A stretch of 64,000 nt of DNA from Sulfuriferula sp047300855 (GTDB lineage: Bacteria > Pseudomonadota > Gammaproteobacteria > Burkholderiales > Sulfuriferulaceae): contig NZ_CP170197.1 of the NCBI RefSeq assembly GCF_047300855.1, positions 496,001 through 560,000 on the forward strand. Direction: 5' to 3'. The notes beneath the pieces are model-generated. The model saw nothing but the letters and a program-made list of their open reading frames with translations. It did no database searches and was not told the DNA's origin. Shown one piece after another: positions 25,924-35,426 of this stretch (the first letter of the stretch is position 1; each line of letters opens with the position of its first letter). A program made the position numbers and the translations under genes.

Positions 25924-28056
25924 ATGCCAGAACTCGAGGAAATCGGCGCGGAACTGGCCTACCTCAAGCCTGAGGACATTCGTCAGGTCACTGCCGCATT
26001 CGAGTACAGCCGCGCCGCGCACAGCGGACAATTTCGCAAGAGCGGCGAGGCATACATCCATCACCCGGTCGCAGTAACCGGGATTCTGGCAAAGTGGCAC
26101 CTCGACCCGCAGGCCCTGATGGCCGCGCTGTTGCATGATGTAGTCGAGGATACGCCCACCACCAAGGACGAAATCGGCGAACGCTTCGGTAAATCCGTGG
26201 CGGAGCTGGTGGATGGTGTCTCCAAGCTGGATAAAATGGAGTTCCAGACCGAGGAGCACGCGCAAGCGGAAAACTTCCGCAAAATGCTGCTCGCCATGGC
26301 GCGCGACGTGCGCGTCATCCTCATCAAGCTGGCTGACCGCCTGCACAACATGCGCACGCTGGAGTCGATGGCGGTTGAAAAACGGCGCCGTATTGCCCAG
26401 GAAACGCTCGATATCTACGCTCCGATTGCCAATCGGCTCGGGCTCAACAGCATCTACCAGGAACTGGAAGACCTGTGCTTTCAAAACCTCCATCCTAACC
26501 GTTACCGTGTGCTGGACAAGGCGGTCAGGGCCGCGCGCGGTAATCGCAAGGAGGTGGTGGAGAAAGTGCGCGAAGCGATTCAGGGCAAGCTTGCTGGCGC
26601 CAATATCCATGCCCTGGTCAGCGGGCGCGAGAAACATCTGTATAGCATTTACAAGAAAATGCAGGAAAAATCCCTGGCGTTTTCCGAGGTGTTCGATATC
26701 TACGGTTTCCGGGTGCTGGTGGATGACATTCCCTCCTGCTATTTGGCGTTGGGCTGCATGCACGGGTTATACAAACCCATTCCCGGAAAATTCAAGGATT
26801 ACATCGCCATTCCCAAGGCCAATGGCTACCAGTCGCTGCATACCACGTTATTCGGTCCGTTCGGCACCCCTCTGGAAATCCAGATTCGCACCCATGAAAT
26901 GCATAAGCTGGCCGAGGCGGGTGTGGCGTCGCACTGGCTGTACAAAAGCAATGACAGCAACGTCAATGAAGTGCAGCAAAAAACCCATCAGTGGTTGCAA
27001 TCGCTGCTGGAGATTCAGGAAGGCGGCGGCGATTCAGCCGAGTTCCTCGAGCACATCAAGGTGGACCTGTTTCCCGACGAAGTCTACGTATTCACGCCCA
27101 ATGGCAAGATACTCTCGCTGCCGCGCGGCGCCACAGCAGTGGATTTTGCCTATGCGGTGCACACGGATGTCGGTAATCATTGTGCGGCAGTCAAGGTAAA
27201 CGGCGAACTGATGCCGCTGCGTGTCCAATTGCGCAACGGCGACCAGGTGGAGATATTGACTTCGCCGAATGCGTGGCCCAATCCTGCCTGGGTTAATTTT
27301 GTTGTTTCAGGCAAGGCGCGTGCACATATCCGCCATTACCTGCGCACCATGCACGCGGAAGAATCCGCCCAGCTGGGGGAGCGCCTGCTCGATCAGGCGC
27401 TGCGTGCGCTGGGTGCTGATCCGAGCAAAAACCAGGCAAGCAGATGGGAGCGTTTGCACAAGGAAACCGGCAAGGAACGTGTGGAAGTTCTCACCGACAT
27501 TGGCCTGGGAAAACGGCTCAATGTGGTGGTGGCGCGCCAGCTGCTTGCACAGGAGATGGGCCAGCCAATGCAACGCCCGCATGGTGCCATCGCCATTCGC
27601 GGCTCCGAAGGGGTAGCGGTTCAGTTGGCCAAATGCTGTCACCCGATTCCGGGTGACCCGATCATCGGCTTCATCAAATCCGATCAGGGGCTGATCATCC
27701 ATACTCACGATTGCCCCTCCATCAAACACTATCGGGACGATCCGGACAAATGGCTGGATGTGGAATGGGAACCGGGGCTGACCAAGATGTTCGACGTGAA
27801 CATCAAGCTCATCGTCCTCAATCAGCGTGGCGTGCTGGCCAAGTTGGCGGCGGTCATCGCGGATGAAGGCTCCAACATCGATAATGTGGCGATGGAAGAG
27901 GAAGACGGCAGCCAGTACACCACCATCTATTTCACTTTGCAGGTGGAACAGCGCATGCACCTGGCGCGTATCATGCGCAGTTTGCGGGTTCTGCCCGAAG
28001 TGGTGCGCATCATGAGAGTAAAAAACCGCAAGGACGGGCGCATGCAAACGCAGTAA
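25924..28056 (+). CDS. spoT: bifunctional (p)ppGpp synthetase/hydrolase SpoT
   Basis: This 710-residue protein has an HD hydrolase domain with 'LLHDVVEDT' near residue 65. The synthetase domain carries 'REKHLYSIYKKM' and 'YGFRVLVDD', and 'IAIPKANGYQSLHTT'. A TGS domain ('VYVFTPNGKILSLPRGAT') and a C-terminal ACT domain follow. Both catalytic halves look intact, so it can make and degrade (p)ppGpp. The start at 25924 is the family start. Genes before and after it are on the same strand at short distance. Confidence 0.97.
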   Translation: MPELEEIGAELAYLKPEDIRQVTAAFEYSRAAHSGQFRKSGEAYIHHPVAVTGILAKWHLDPQALMAALLHDVVEDTPTTKDEIGERFGKSVAELVDGVSKLDKMEFQTEEHAQAENFRKMLLAMARDVRVILIKLADRLHNMRTLESMAVEKRRRIAQETLDIYAPIANRLGLNSIYQELEDLCFQNLHPNRYRVLDKAVRAARGNRKEVVEKVREAIQGKLAGANIHALVSGREKHLYSIYKKMQEKSLAFSEVFDIYGFRVLVDDIPSCYLALGCMHGLYKPIPGKFKDYIAIPKANGYQSLHTTLFGPFGTPLEIQIRTHEMHKLAEAGVASHWLYKSNDSNVNEVQQKTHQWLQSLLEIQEGGGDSAEFLEHIKVDLFPDEVYVFTPNGKILSLPRGATAVDFAYAVHTDVGNHCAAVKVNGELMPLRVQLRNGDQVEILTSPNAWPNPAWVNFVVSGKARAHIRHYLRTMHAEESAQLGERLLDQALRALGADPSKNQASRWERLHKETGKERVEVLTDIGLGKRLNVVVARQLLAQEMGQPMQRPHGAIAIRGSEGVAVQLAKCCHPIPGDPIIGFIKSDQGLIIHTHDCPSIKHYRDDPDKWLDVEWEPGLTKMFDVNIKLIVLNQRGVLAKLAAVIADEGSNIDNVAMEEEDGSQYTTIYFTLQVEQRMHLARIMRSLRVLPEVVRIMRVKNRKDGRMQTQ

Positions 28057-28104
28057 TTTTGCGCACGGCAAACCCCATAACATTCAAACCCGACAGGAAC
28101 GCAC

Positions 28105-28485
28105 ATGAGCAAACACATCATCCGTACCGACGCTGCACCGGCCGCGATTGGTACTTACTCGCAGGCGGTGAAAGTGGGCAATACCGTTTATCTGTCCGGC
28201 CAGATCGGGCTCGACCCGGCTACCATGCAGATGGCTGCAGGCACGGAGGCGCAGGTTCATCGTGTATTCCAGAATCTCAAGGCGGTGGCCGAAGCTGCAG
28301 GCGGCAGTCTGGCTGATGTGGTCAAGCTCAATGTGTTTCTGACCGATCTGAGCCACTTTGCCAAGGTCAACCAGATCATGGCGGAATATTTCAGCGAGCC
28401 CTACCCGGCGCGTGCTGCAGTGGGCGTGGCAGCACTGCCACGCGACGCCGATGTCGAGGCCGACGGGGTAATGGTGCTGGACTGA
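28105..28485 (+). CDS. ridA: RidA family enamine/imine deaminase
   Basis: This 126-residue protein has the hallmarks 'APAAIGTYSQAVKVGNTVYLSGQIGLDP' and 'AEYFSEPYPARAAVGVAALPRDADVE'. RidA removes reactive 2-aminoacrylate and related enamines. The arginine of 'PARAAVGV' that binds the carboxylate is present. It lies between spoT and recG, and the recG start directly abuts its stop. Confidence 0.97.
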   Translation: MSKHIIRTDAAPAAIGTYSQAVKVGNTVYLSGQIGLDPATMQMAAGTEAQVHRVFQNLKAVAEAAGGSLADVVKLNVFLTDLSHFAKVNQIMAEYFSEPYPARAAVGVAALPRDADVEADGVMVLD

Positions 28486-30543
28486 TTGGCTGCATCCTCC
28501 AAACCGGCAGGTCGCGTCAAACCCATGGCGGCAGCCAGCGCGCTGCCCGCGTCGTTCGCCAAACTGGGATTGCATGGTCCGGCAGATTTGATCCTGCATC
28601 TGCCGTTGCGCTACGAAGATGAGACCAGGCTTACCACCATTGCCGAGGCATTGCCGGGCCGTTCTGTCCAGGTGCAGGGTGTGGTGACCCATTGCGAGGC
28701 CCAATACAAACCGCGTCGTGCGCTGATTGCGCGTATTCGCGACGACAGCGGCGCCGAACTTAACCTGCGCTTCATCAATTTTTACGGTAGCCAGGTGAAG
28801 CAGTTTTCAGAGGGTAATTTGATCCGCGCATTGGGGGAAGTACGCGGCGGTTTTTTTGGGGTGGAGATGGTGCATCCCCGTTACCGCGCAGTCAGTCCGG
28901 AAGTACCGTTGCCGGACAGTCTCACTCCGATTTACCCGACGACTGCCGGGGTGGCGCAAACGCTGCTCCGCAAACATATCGGTGCCGCGCTGGCGCAGTC
29001 GGATTTGACTGACACGTTGCCGGATAACCTGCGCAGTCGTTTTGATTTGCCGGATTTCGCCGGCAGTGTGCACACCCTGCATAATCCGCCCCCCGATATC
29101 CCGTCTGTTCAACTCGAATACCGAACCCATCCGGCGTGGCGGCGCATCAAGTTCGACGAACTGCTGGCGCAGCAATTGTCGCTGCGCCTGGCACGCAATG
29201 CCCGACGTGCGCAGGACGCGCCCAAATTGGCGGAAGCGGTGGCGCTGGTGGAACAGCTGCAGAATGCCTTGCCGTTTCGGCTCACCGCTGCGCAGTTGCG
29301 CGTATGGACGGAAATTCGCACCGACCTGGCCGCTTGTCACCCGATGCAGCGCCTGTTGCAAGGCGATGTGGGCAGCGGCAAGACAGTGGTTGCAGCGCTC
29401 GCCGCTGCGCAAGCCATCGGACACGGGTATCAGGCTGTATTCATGGCACCGACAGAAATTCTGGCCGAGCAGCATTATCACAAGCTCAGGCAGTGGTTTG
29501 CTCCCCTCGGTATCGAGGTGGCGTGGCTGGCAGGCAGCTTGTCCAAAAAAGACAAGCAGGCCGCAGTGGCGCGGCTGGTATCGGGCGAGGCGCAGCTGGC
29601 AGCGGGAACGCACGCGCTGTTTCAGGAACAGGTGGAGTTTGCCAATCTCGGGCTCGCCATCATCGATGAGCAGCACCGTTTCGGCGTTGCTCAGCGCCTG
29701 GCGTTGCGCCAGAAGGGCCGCCAGCCCCACCAGCTGATGATGAGTGCCACGCCGATCCCGCGCACGCTGTCCATGAGTTATTACGCCGATCTCGACGTGT
29801 CGGTGATTGACGAGCTGCCGCCGGGGCGCAGCCCGGTGGTAACCAAGCTGCTTGCCGAGAGTCGGCGCGAGCAAGTGATCGAGCTGGTGCGCGAACGCTG
29901 CGGTGCGGGCGAGCAAGTCTACTGGGTGTGCCCGTTGATCGAAGAATCCGAGAAGTTGCAGTTGCAGACCGCGCTGGATACGTATGCCGTGCTTGCGGCT
30001 GCGCTGCCCCAGCTCAACATCGGCCTGGTGCACGGACGCATGAGCGGGCGCGACAAGGCAAAGGTCATGGCCGATTTCAAATGCGGCGCTCTGCATTTGC
30101 TGGTCGCGACGACGGTCATCGAAGTCGGAGTGGACGTGCCGCGCGCGTCGCTGATGGTGATTGAGCACGCCGAACGCATGGGGCTGGCGCAACTGCACCA
30201 GCTACGCGGCCGGGTTGGACGCGGTAGCACGCAAAGCGCATGTATCCTGCTTTATCAGCAGCCCTTGTCGGAAACTGCACGCGCACGACTCAAGGTCATT
30301 TTCGAAAATACCGATGGGTTTGTCATTGCGCGCGAAGACTTGCGCCTGCGCGGGCCGGGTGAATTTCTTGGCGCGCGTCAGTCAGGGGCACCGATGCTGC
30401 GTTTTGCCGATATCGAAGCGGATGCCGACATACTCGAACAAGCCCGCGTCGCCGCCGAATGGCTGCTGGTTCATGATGAGCAAGCGGCGCAGCATCATGT
30501 CGCGCGCTGGTTGGGCGGGCGCCAGGATTATATTAAAACCTGA
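28486..30543 (+). CDS. recG: ATP-dependent DNA helicase RecG
   Basis: This 685-residue protein has the N-terminal wedge domain ('LILHLPLRYEDET'), Walker A 'GDVGSGKTV' near residue 293, the DEQH box near residue 394 and the motif 'RGRVGRGS'. RecG regresses stalled forks and branch-migrates Holliday junctions. The frame opens with TTG directly after the ridA stop; an in-frame ATG at 28525 is an alternative start with little effect on the domain. It ends the yicC-recG block. Confidence 0.96.
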   Translation: MAASSKPAGRVKPMAAASALPASFAKLGLHGPADLILHLPLRYEDETRLTTIAEALPGRSVQVQGVVTHCEAQYKPRRALIARIRDDSGAELNLRFINFYGSQVKQFSEGNLIRALGEVRGGFFGVEMVHPRYRAVSPEVPLPDSLTPIYPTTAGVAQTLLRKHIGAALAQSDLTDTLPDNLRSRFDLPDFAGSVHTLHNPPPDIPSVQLEYRTHPAWRRIKFDELLAQQLSLRLARNARRAQDAPKLAEAVALVEQLQNALPFRLTAAQLRVWTEIRTDLAACHPMQRLLQGDVGSGKTVVAALAAAQAIGHGYQAVFMAPTEILAEQHYHKLRQWFAPLGIEVAWLAGSLSKKDKQAAVARLVSGEAQLAAGTHALFQEQVEFANLGLAIIDEQHRFGVAQRLALRQKGRQPHQLMMSATPIPRTLSMSYYADLDVSVIDELPPGRSPVVTKLLAESRREQVIELVRERCGAGEQVYWVCPLIEESEKLQLQTALDTYAVLAAALPQLNIGLVHGRMSGRDKAKVMADFKCGALHLLVATTVIEVGVDVPRASLMVIEHAERMGLAQLHQLRGRVGRGSTQSACILLYQQPLSETARARLKVIFENTDGFVIAREDLRLRGPGEFLGARQSGAPMLRFADIEADADILEQARVAAEWLLVHDEQAAQHHVARWLGGRQDYIKT

Positions 30544-30639
30544 CCTGGTATTAATGTACCATAGATATTTTTTGGTAAATGTCGTTACAAATGCATACGG
30601 CGCAATCATAAGCTCCGCCAATAAAACAGGAGATTGCAG

Positions 30640-31455
30640 ATGAACATGCGACTATGGCAGGGATTGATATTGCTGGGTATGCTGGTTGCGCAACCAGGCT
30701 GGGCGGTGGAAACGCTGTTTCTGGGGATACAGGACTACAATCGCAGCCCCATCATCGTGGCGGAAGAATTCCATGGGCTGACCAGCTACCTCTCCCGGGT
30801 ACTGAAACGCCCGGTCAAAGTCGAGACGGTGCGCGATTCCGACAAATACCTGTCGGAAGCCAAGCAAAAAAAATTCGCCTTCATGTTTGCGCCGCCCTCG
30901 ATGATCATGCAAGCCAACAAGCTCGCGGGTTATGAGCCGGTCGCCAAGATTCCGGGGCAGATCTCTGCCGGTTTCATGGCGTTGTCGTCCAGCGGCATCG
31001 CCTTTCCGGAAGACATGAAGGGCAAGCGCATCGGTTTTACCGACGAAGATTCCATGGTCACTCAGTTGGCCCTGGCGGACCTGCGCAGCAAACATATTGA
31101 TCCGGCCAAATATTTCAAGAGCGTGGCTTATTACCATGACGTCGATGGTATTGCGACCGCCTTCAAGTACAAGCTGATCGACGTTGGCGTAGCGAATACC
31201 GGAGTGTTGACCTTGTGGAACAATAACGGCATGGATCTTAACCTGATCATGCAGAGCAAGGGCGTGCCTCATCTCACTTTCGCCGTGCGCGGGGACCTGC
31301 CTGACGAAATCAAACAGGCGGTTGCGCAGGCGCTGACAGGTGCCGACAAGGACAAGGAGGCGCAAAGTTATTTCCGGAATACCGGGTTTTCCAGTTTTGA
31401 AATCGCCAGCCTGGCTGATTACAAGGACATGGTGAAGCTGCTGAATATCCGCTGA
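30640..31455 (+). CDS. PhnD-like phosphate/phosphonate-type binding protein, orphan
   Basis: This 271-residue protein has a signal peptide ending in 'QPGWAVE'. 'FMFAPPSMIMQANKL' and 'PEDMKGKRIGFTDEDS' are the typical PhnD/SBP-type (PF12974) blocks. No permease or ATPase gene is adjacent, so it may act as an envelope sensor or serve a distant transporter. An anion such as phosphonate, phosphite or another oxyanion is the likely ligand, but this cannot be decided. The ATG at 30640 has AGGAG upstream. Confidence 0.82.
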   Translation: MNMRLWQGLILLGMLVAQPGWAVETLFLGIQDYNRSPIIVAEEFHGLTSYLSRVLKRPVKVETVRDSDKYLSEAKQKKFAFMFAPPSMIMQANKLAGYEPVAKIPGQISAGFMALSSSGIAFPEDMKGKRIGFTDEDSMVTQLALADLRSKHIDPAKYFKSVAYYHDVDGIATAFKYKLIDVGVANTGVLTLWNNNGMDLNLIMQSKGVPHLTFAVRGDLPDEIKQAVAQALTGADKDKEAQSYFRNTGFSSFEIASLADYKDMVKLLNIR

Positions 31456-31573
31456 ATTGCGCTGGAACGCGCCAGGCAATAATCCCGCATTACCGGTTGT
31501 TCAGCGTTTCCAGGGTTCAATCGGGTGTAGGCAGCGTGGCATAATGGCAGGGTTTGCTTAACTCCTGCCGATC

Positions 31574-32116
31574 ATGTCCAACTTGTGCAATTCTTCTTCC
31601 TGGCGTGCCCGACTGATCGGTGTTCACGGTGCCGCGCGCGACTGGCTTACCGATCAGGGGTCGCTTACGCGACGCATCATCGGGCATTGCCCGCAGTTCA
31701 GTGTGCGTCATGTAAGTCAGCGAGCCGGACGGGCGGCTCTGGATGAAGCTGTAATGACCGGTCTGCGTGAGAAACCCACCGCATTGCTGCGCGAAGTCTT
31801 TCTGTATTGTCACGAAACTCCGGTGGTATTCGCCCATAGCGTATTGCCGCACAGCAGCCTGCGCGGTGCATGGACGAAACTCGGCAAGCTGGGCAACCGG
31901 CCGCTGGGTGCAGCACTGTTCGCTAACCCCTGCGTGCGCCGAGTAGCGTTTGAATTCAAACGGCTTGACCCGCGACATCCATTGTATCGACGCGCCTGCG
32001 CACGGTTCGATCGGCGGCCGCCGTATCTATGGGCGCGGCGCTCATTGTTCAAATTGCAGGGTCGACCCATCCTGATCACCGAGGTTTTTTTACCCACGCT
32101 TCTGGAGTTGGCATGA
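31574..32116 (+). CDS. ubiC: chorismate--pyruvate lyase UbiC
   Basis: This 180-residue protein converts chorismate to 4-hydroxybenzoate, the first committed step of ubiquinone synthesis. 'WLTDQGSLTRRI', 'LREVFLYCHETPVVFAHSVLP' and 'LWARRSLFKLQGRPILITEVFLP' match the family, including the C-terminal catalytic Glu. Its stop overlaps the ubiA ATG as ATGA, so the two steps are coupled. Confidence 0.95.
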   Translation: MSNLCNSSSWRARLIGVHGAARDWLTDQGSLTRRIIGHCPQFSVRHVSQRAGRAALDEAVMTGLREKPTALLREVFLYCHETPVVFAHSVLPHSSLRGAWTKLGKLGNRPLGAALFANPCVRRVAFEFKRLDPRHPLYRRACARFDRRPPYLWARRSLFKLQGRPILITEVFLPTLLELA

Positions 32117-32976
32117 CGCTCGCACAGCGCTTGAGTCTGTATGAAAAATTGATGCGCCTGGATAAGCCGATCGGTATTCTGCTGCTGTTGTGGCCGACCC
32201 TGTGGGGGCTGTGGTTTGCTTCTGCGGGGCATCCGCAATGGATGATAGTGTGGATTTTTGTGCTGGGTACGGTACTGATGCGCTCGGCCGGTTGCGTCAT
32301 CAATGACTATGCCGACCGCGATTTCGACGTCCATGTGGCGCGCACCAGGGATCGCCCGCTGGCGGCTGGGAGAGTGAGCGGCAAGGAAGCCCTGCTGCTG
32401 GCTGCGGCCCTGTCCGCACTGGCTTTTCTGCTGATCCTGCCGCTCAACCGGCTGGTGATGATGTTATCCGTGCCGGCGCTGTTCCTGGCCGCCAGCTATC
32501 CCTACACCAAGCGTTTTCTTGCCATTCCGCAAGCCTATCTGGGCATTGCTTTCGGCTTTGGCATTCCCATGGCCTATGCAGCGCAGCTCGGCAGCGTGCC
32601 GATGGACGCCTGGCTGTTGCTGATAGCGAATATCTTCTGGGCGGTTGCCTACGACACCGAGTACGCCATGGTGGATCGTGATGACGACATAAAAATCGGT
32701 ATCAGGACTTCTGCGCTGACGTTCGGGCGTTTCGATGTGGCGGCGGTGATGCTGTGCTATGCCGCGACTTTGCTCTTGCTTGCCTACGTGGGCTGGCGCC
32801 AGGGCAGGGGACTCTGGTTCGATGCGGGATTAGGTGTGGCGGCATCAATTGCCGTTTACCATTACACCCTGATCCGGGACCGCGACCGCGCACGCTGCTT
32901 CAAGGCATTTTTGCACAACAACTGGCTGGGTGCGGCGGTGTTCGCCGGGCTGGTACTGGACTACTGGTTACGTTAA
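32113..32976 (+). CDS. ubiA: 4-hydroxybenzoate polyprenyltransferase UbiA
   Basis: This 287-residue membrane enzyme has about eight to nine helices. The first Asp-rich motif is 'NDYADRDFD' with 'RTRDRPLAAG' after it, and the second is 'YDTEYAMVDRDDD'. It attaches the isoprenoid tail to 4-hydroxybenzoate. The ATG at 32113 overlaps the ubiC stop; the frame upstream of it lies inside ubiC. Its stop directly abuts the stop of the convergent SPOR gene. Confidence 0.97.
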   Translation: MTLAQRLSLYEKLMRLDKPIGILLLLWPTLWGLWFASAGHPQWMIVWIFVLGTVLMRSAGCVINDYADRDFDVHVARTRDRPLAAGRVSGKEALLLAAALSALAFLLILPLNRLVMMLSVPALFLAASYPYTKRFLAIPQAYLGIAFGFGIPMAYAAQLGSVPMDAWLLLIANIFWAVAYDTEYAMVDRDDDIKIGIRTSALTFGRFDVAAVMLCYAATLLLLAYVGWRQGRGLWFDAGLGVAASIAVYHYTLIRDRDRARCFKAFLHNNWLGAAVFAGLVLDYWLR

Positions 32977-33678
32977 TCAGTGAGAGCCGGGCGTGCAATC
33001 CACCCGCTTGAGTTGGGTGTCTGCATAAGACTGCTGGAGTTGCGCCAACTTTGCCTGTTCGGCGGCATCCAGATCACGCAAGGTAAATAGGCTGGGAGTT
33101 TTTCCACGTGCCTCGATGCTCACCGTTTGTACGCCTTTCTTGTGCAGTTCAGCCACGCGCGCTTCGGCTATTGACTGCTTGGCATATAACCCGAGTGAAA
33201 TTGCGTTTTGCCACGGACCGGCCGGGCGCACCACGGCGATGTCACGCACGCCCAGATTTGTCAGCTCCGCGAGCTTGTTATCCGCCGCTGCCTTGGATGC
33301 CAGGGGCGGGTAATACACCCAGTAGGGGCCGCCTGGTGTGCCCAGCGCCTGACGGCTGAGACGTTCGCCCAGCTTGAGCTGATCCAGTGCAGCGATGGCA
33401 TTGTCATACTGCGCCGGGGCTACCGGCCCCCAGGTCATGCAGATTTTATCGTTGGCAGCGGGCTTGGCTACAGCAACCTGAGCGGGCTGAGGTGCAGGTA
33501 CGGGTGCATTGGCGGGCGGAGTTTTAGGGGACGTGGCACGCGGCTCCCCAACCAGCGCGATACGCTCAGGGTGTAGTGAAGTATGCGCGCGATGCGTTGA
33601 GCTCATGTCACCACCCCATTGCAGCAGGGCGAATACGGCCAGATTGGCAAGCAACAATAATAAAAACAGCAGTCTCAC
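32977..33678 (-). CDS. SPOR domain-containing protein
   Basis: This 233-residue protein has an N-terminal membrane segment 'RLLFLLLLLANLAVFAL', a Pro/Ala-rich linker, and a C-terminal SPOR-like repeat ('WVYYPPLASKAAADNKLAEL' and 'NAISLGLYAKQSIAEARVAEL'). It probably binds denuded peptidoglycan at the septum. The GTG at 33678 overlaps the coaX stop as GTGA with AGGAG at the right distance; the other GTG at 33684 touches that site. It is the third gene of birA-coaX-SPOR, an order common in betaproteobacteria. Confidence 0.88.
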   Translation of the reverse strand: MRLLFLLLLLANLAVFALLQWGGDMSSTHRAHTSLHPERIALVGEPRATSPKTPPANAPVPAPQPAQVAVAKPAANDKICMTWGPVAPAQYDNAIAALDQLKLGERLSRQALGTPGGPYWVYYPPLASKAAADNKLAELTNLGVRDIAVVRPAGPWQNAISLGLYAKQSIAEARVAELHKKGVQTVSIEARGKTPSLFTLRDLDAAEQAKLAQLQQSYADTQLKRVDCTPGSH

Positions 33679-34403
33679 AAACACTCCTCGTGCGCGATCG
33701 CGCGCAATCCTTCCAGTACCAGATTCTCCACTAACTGCAGGGGCTGCGGAAGATACAGGGCAATCCGCGCGCCATCCCCGCCGCTTACAATCAATTCCGG
33801 CAAATCGCCGGTCTGGCGAGCCAGTTGCTCGCGCAATAACGCGACCGCTCCGCCAATCGCCAGGATGCGGCCGCTCTCCAGCGCATCCGCCGTGTTGGCC
33901 GGCCAGGCGTTGAATTGGCCCGGGTCGTTAGCCAGACCTGCGGTTCCTTGCTGCAGCATGCTGCCCATCATGTGGTAGCCGGGCAGAATGACGCCACCCA
34001 GGAAATCGCCCTGATGCAGCGCATCCACGGTGATCGCCGTGCCGCAATTGACCACCAGCGCGTTACCGGCGCCGAGGTGGTGCGCACCGATCAGCGCAGC
34101 CCAGCGGTCTGCGCCCAGTTGCCCGGGCGTGGTGTAAACATTGCGTACCCCGCACTGGCTGGCACGGGCAGTCACTTGTTGCACACTGACCGCGTAGCGC
34201 GCCAGACTATGTTCGAGCGCAGCTTGCAGTTGCGCGCCGCCTACATTGCTGAGCACGATTTTCTGCGGGGTGGGGAGCTGGTCCAGCGCGCACTCGAATT
34301 CGTGTATTTCACGGTGCATGCATCGGCCGTGTGCCAGCCATGCCTGCCCGTCGTGCAGACCCCATTTAATGCGGGTGTTTCCCGCGTCGATCGCCAGAAT
34401 CAT
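33675..34403 (-). CDS. coaX: type III pantothenate kinase
   Basis: This 242-residue enzyme phosphorylates pantothenate in the first step of CoA synthesis. 'LAIDAGNTRIKWG' opens the ASKHA fold. 'GADRWAALIGAHHLG' and 'VVNCGTAITVDAL' are the substrate and ATP blocks. Its ATG overlaps the birA stop as ATGA, and its stop overlaps the SPOR start, so three genes are chained by 4-bp overlaps. Confidence 0.96.
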   Translation of the reverse strand: MILAIDAGNTRIKWGLHDGQAWLAHGRCMHREIHEFECALDQLPTPQKIVLSNVGGAQLQAALEHSLARYAVSVQQVTARASQCGVRNVYTTPGQLGADRWAALIGAHHLGAGNALVVNCGTAITVDALHQGDFLGGVILPGYHMMGSMLQQGTAGLANDPGQFNAWPANTADALESGRILAIGGAVALLREQLARQTGDLPELIVSGGDGARIALYLPQPLQLVENLVLEGLRAIAHEECL

Positions 34404-35383
34404 GAGAGGCGGCGAGTCAGGTGCACTTCGCCGCCATTGAGCGCCAGCTGCTTTCCGTCTGCGCTTTGCAACAGCAATGCCCCGTCAACGGATACGCCCA
34501 CCACAGTGCCCAGCTGGTCATTGCCATTGGCAAGCAGCACGCGTACCGGCTTGTCCTGAAAAGCGTGGGCTGCGAGCCATTCTGCGCGTAATCGAGTGAG
34601 GCCGGACTGCTCAAAATCCTGCATGACATCATCCAGATGAATCAGTAACGCAGCCAATAACCGGTTGCGCTCGACGCGGATGCCGCATACTTCGTTCAGG
34701 TCGGTCACTGACTGATCGATTTCGGCACGTACCGACACCGGCAACTGCAAATTAATGCCCATGCCGATCACGGCAAATGAGGGCCCCATCACATCGCCCT
34801 GCACCTCAATCAGAATCCCCCCCAGTTTGCGGTATTGCCAGAGCAGGTCGTTCGGCCATTTGAGCTGTACCCCATCCGCGCCGAATTGACGCAGTGCACG
34901 CAGCAGCGCCACGCCCACGGCGAGGCTCAAGCCGGAAAGCGCAGCGATGCCTGTATCAAAGCGCCACAGTACCGAGCAGGCAAGACTGCCGCCCAGCACA
35001 CTTTGCCAGACGCGCCCGCGCCGTCCGCGTCCGGCAAGTTGAATCTCCGTTGCCAGGCAACTCCGATGGGGTGCACCGTCTACCGCAGCTCGCATCAGCT
35101 CAGTATTGGTCGAGTCGAGGTGCTCGGTCACACGGACATGAAACTGGTCTGCACGGGTACCCAGCGCCTGCCCGATTGCGTCGGTGTCGAGCCAGTCGGG
35201 TGCTGCGGGGAGACGATAGCCGCGGCCGCGCACCTTGTTCAGCAGCATGCCCTGGTCCTGCGCTACCTGGAGTGCATTCCAGATGCTGGCGCGCGATACA
35301 TTGAAACGCTGTGCGAGCACTTCTCCGGAGTGAAATTCACCGTCGGACAAGACGCGCAGCAGGGGAAATAATAATGGATTCAA
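34400..35383 (-). CDS. birA: biotin--protein ligase / biotin repressor BirA
   Basis: This 327-residue protein has an N-terminal winged helix ('FNVSRASIWNALQVAQDQG') that lets it act as a repressor. The ligase domain follows, with the biotinyl-AMP loop 'GRGRRGRVW' and 'KWPNDLLWQYRKLGGILIE'. The C-terminal SH3-like domain is present. The frame opens with TTG at 35383, without a strong ribosome site, but a later start would cut the winged helix. Confidence 0.95.
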   Translation of the reverse strand: MNPLLFPLLRVLSDGEFHSGEVLAQRFNVSRASIWNALQVAQDQGMLLNKVRGRGYRLPAAPDWLDTDAIGQALGTRADQFHVRVTEHLDSTNTELMRAAVDGAPHRSCLATEIQLAGRGRRGRVWQSVLGGSLACSVLWRFDTGIAALSGLSLAVGVALLRALRQFGADGVQLKWPNDLLWQYRKLGGILIEVQGDVMGPSFAVIGMGINLQLPVSVRAEIDQSVTDLNEVCGIRVERNRLLAALLIHLDDVMQDFEQSGLTRLRAEWLAAHAFQDKPVRVLLANGNDQLGTVVGVSVDGALLLQSADGKQLALNGGEVHLTRRLS

Positions 35384-35426
35384 GGCAGAAATCAGGATTG
35401 AATTGCCACTATGTTAGCACGCCGGA

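Noticed and set aside
28807..30198. 463-codon antisense open frame opposite recG
   Set aside because: It is entirely inside recG, and its product is rich in Arg, Gln and His with no domain. No ribosome site or promoter was seen.
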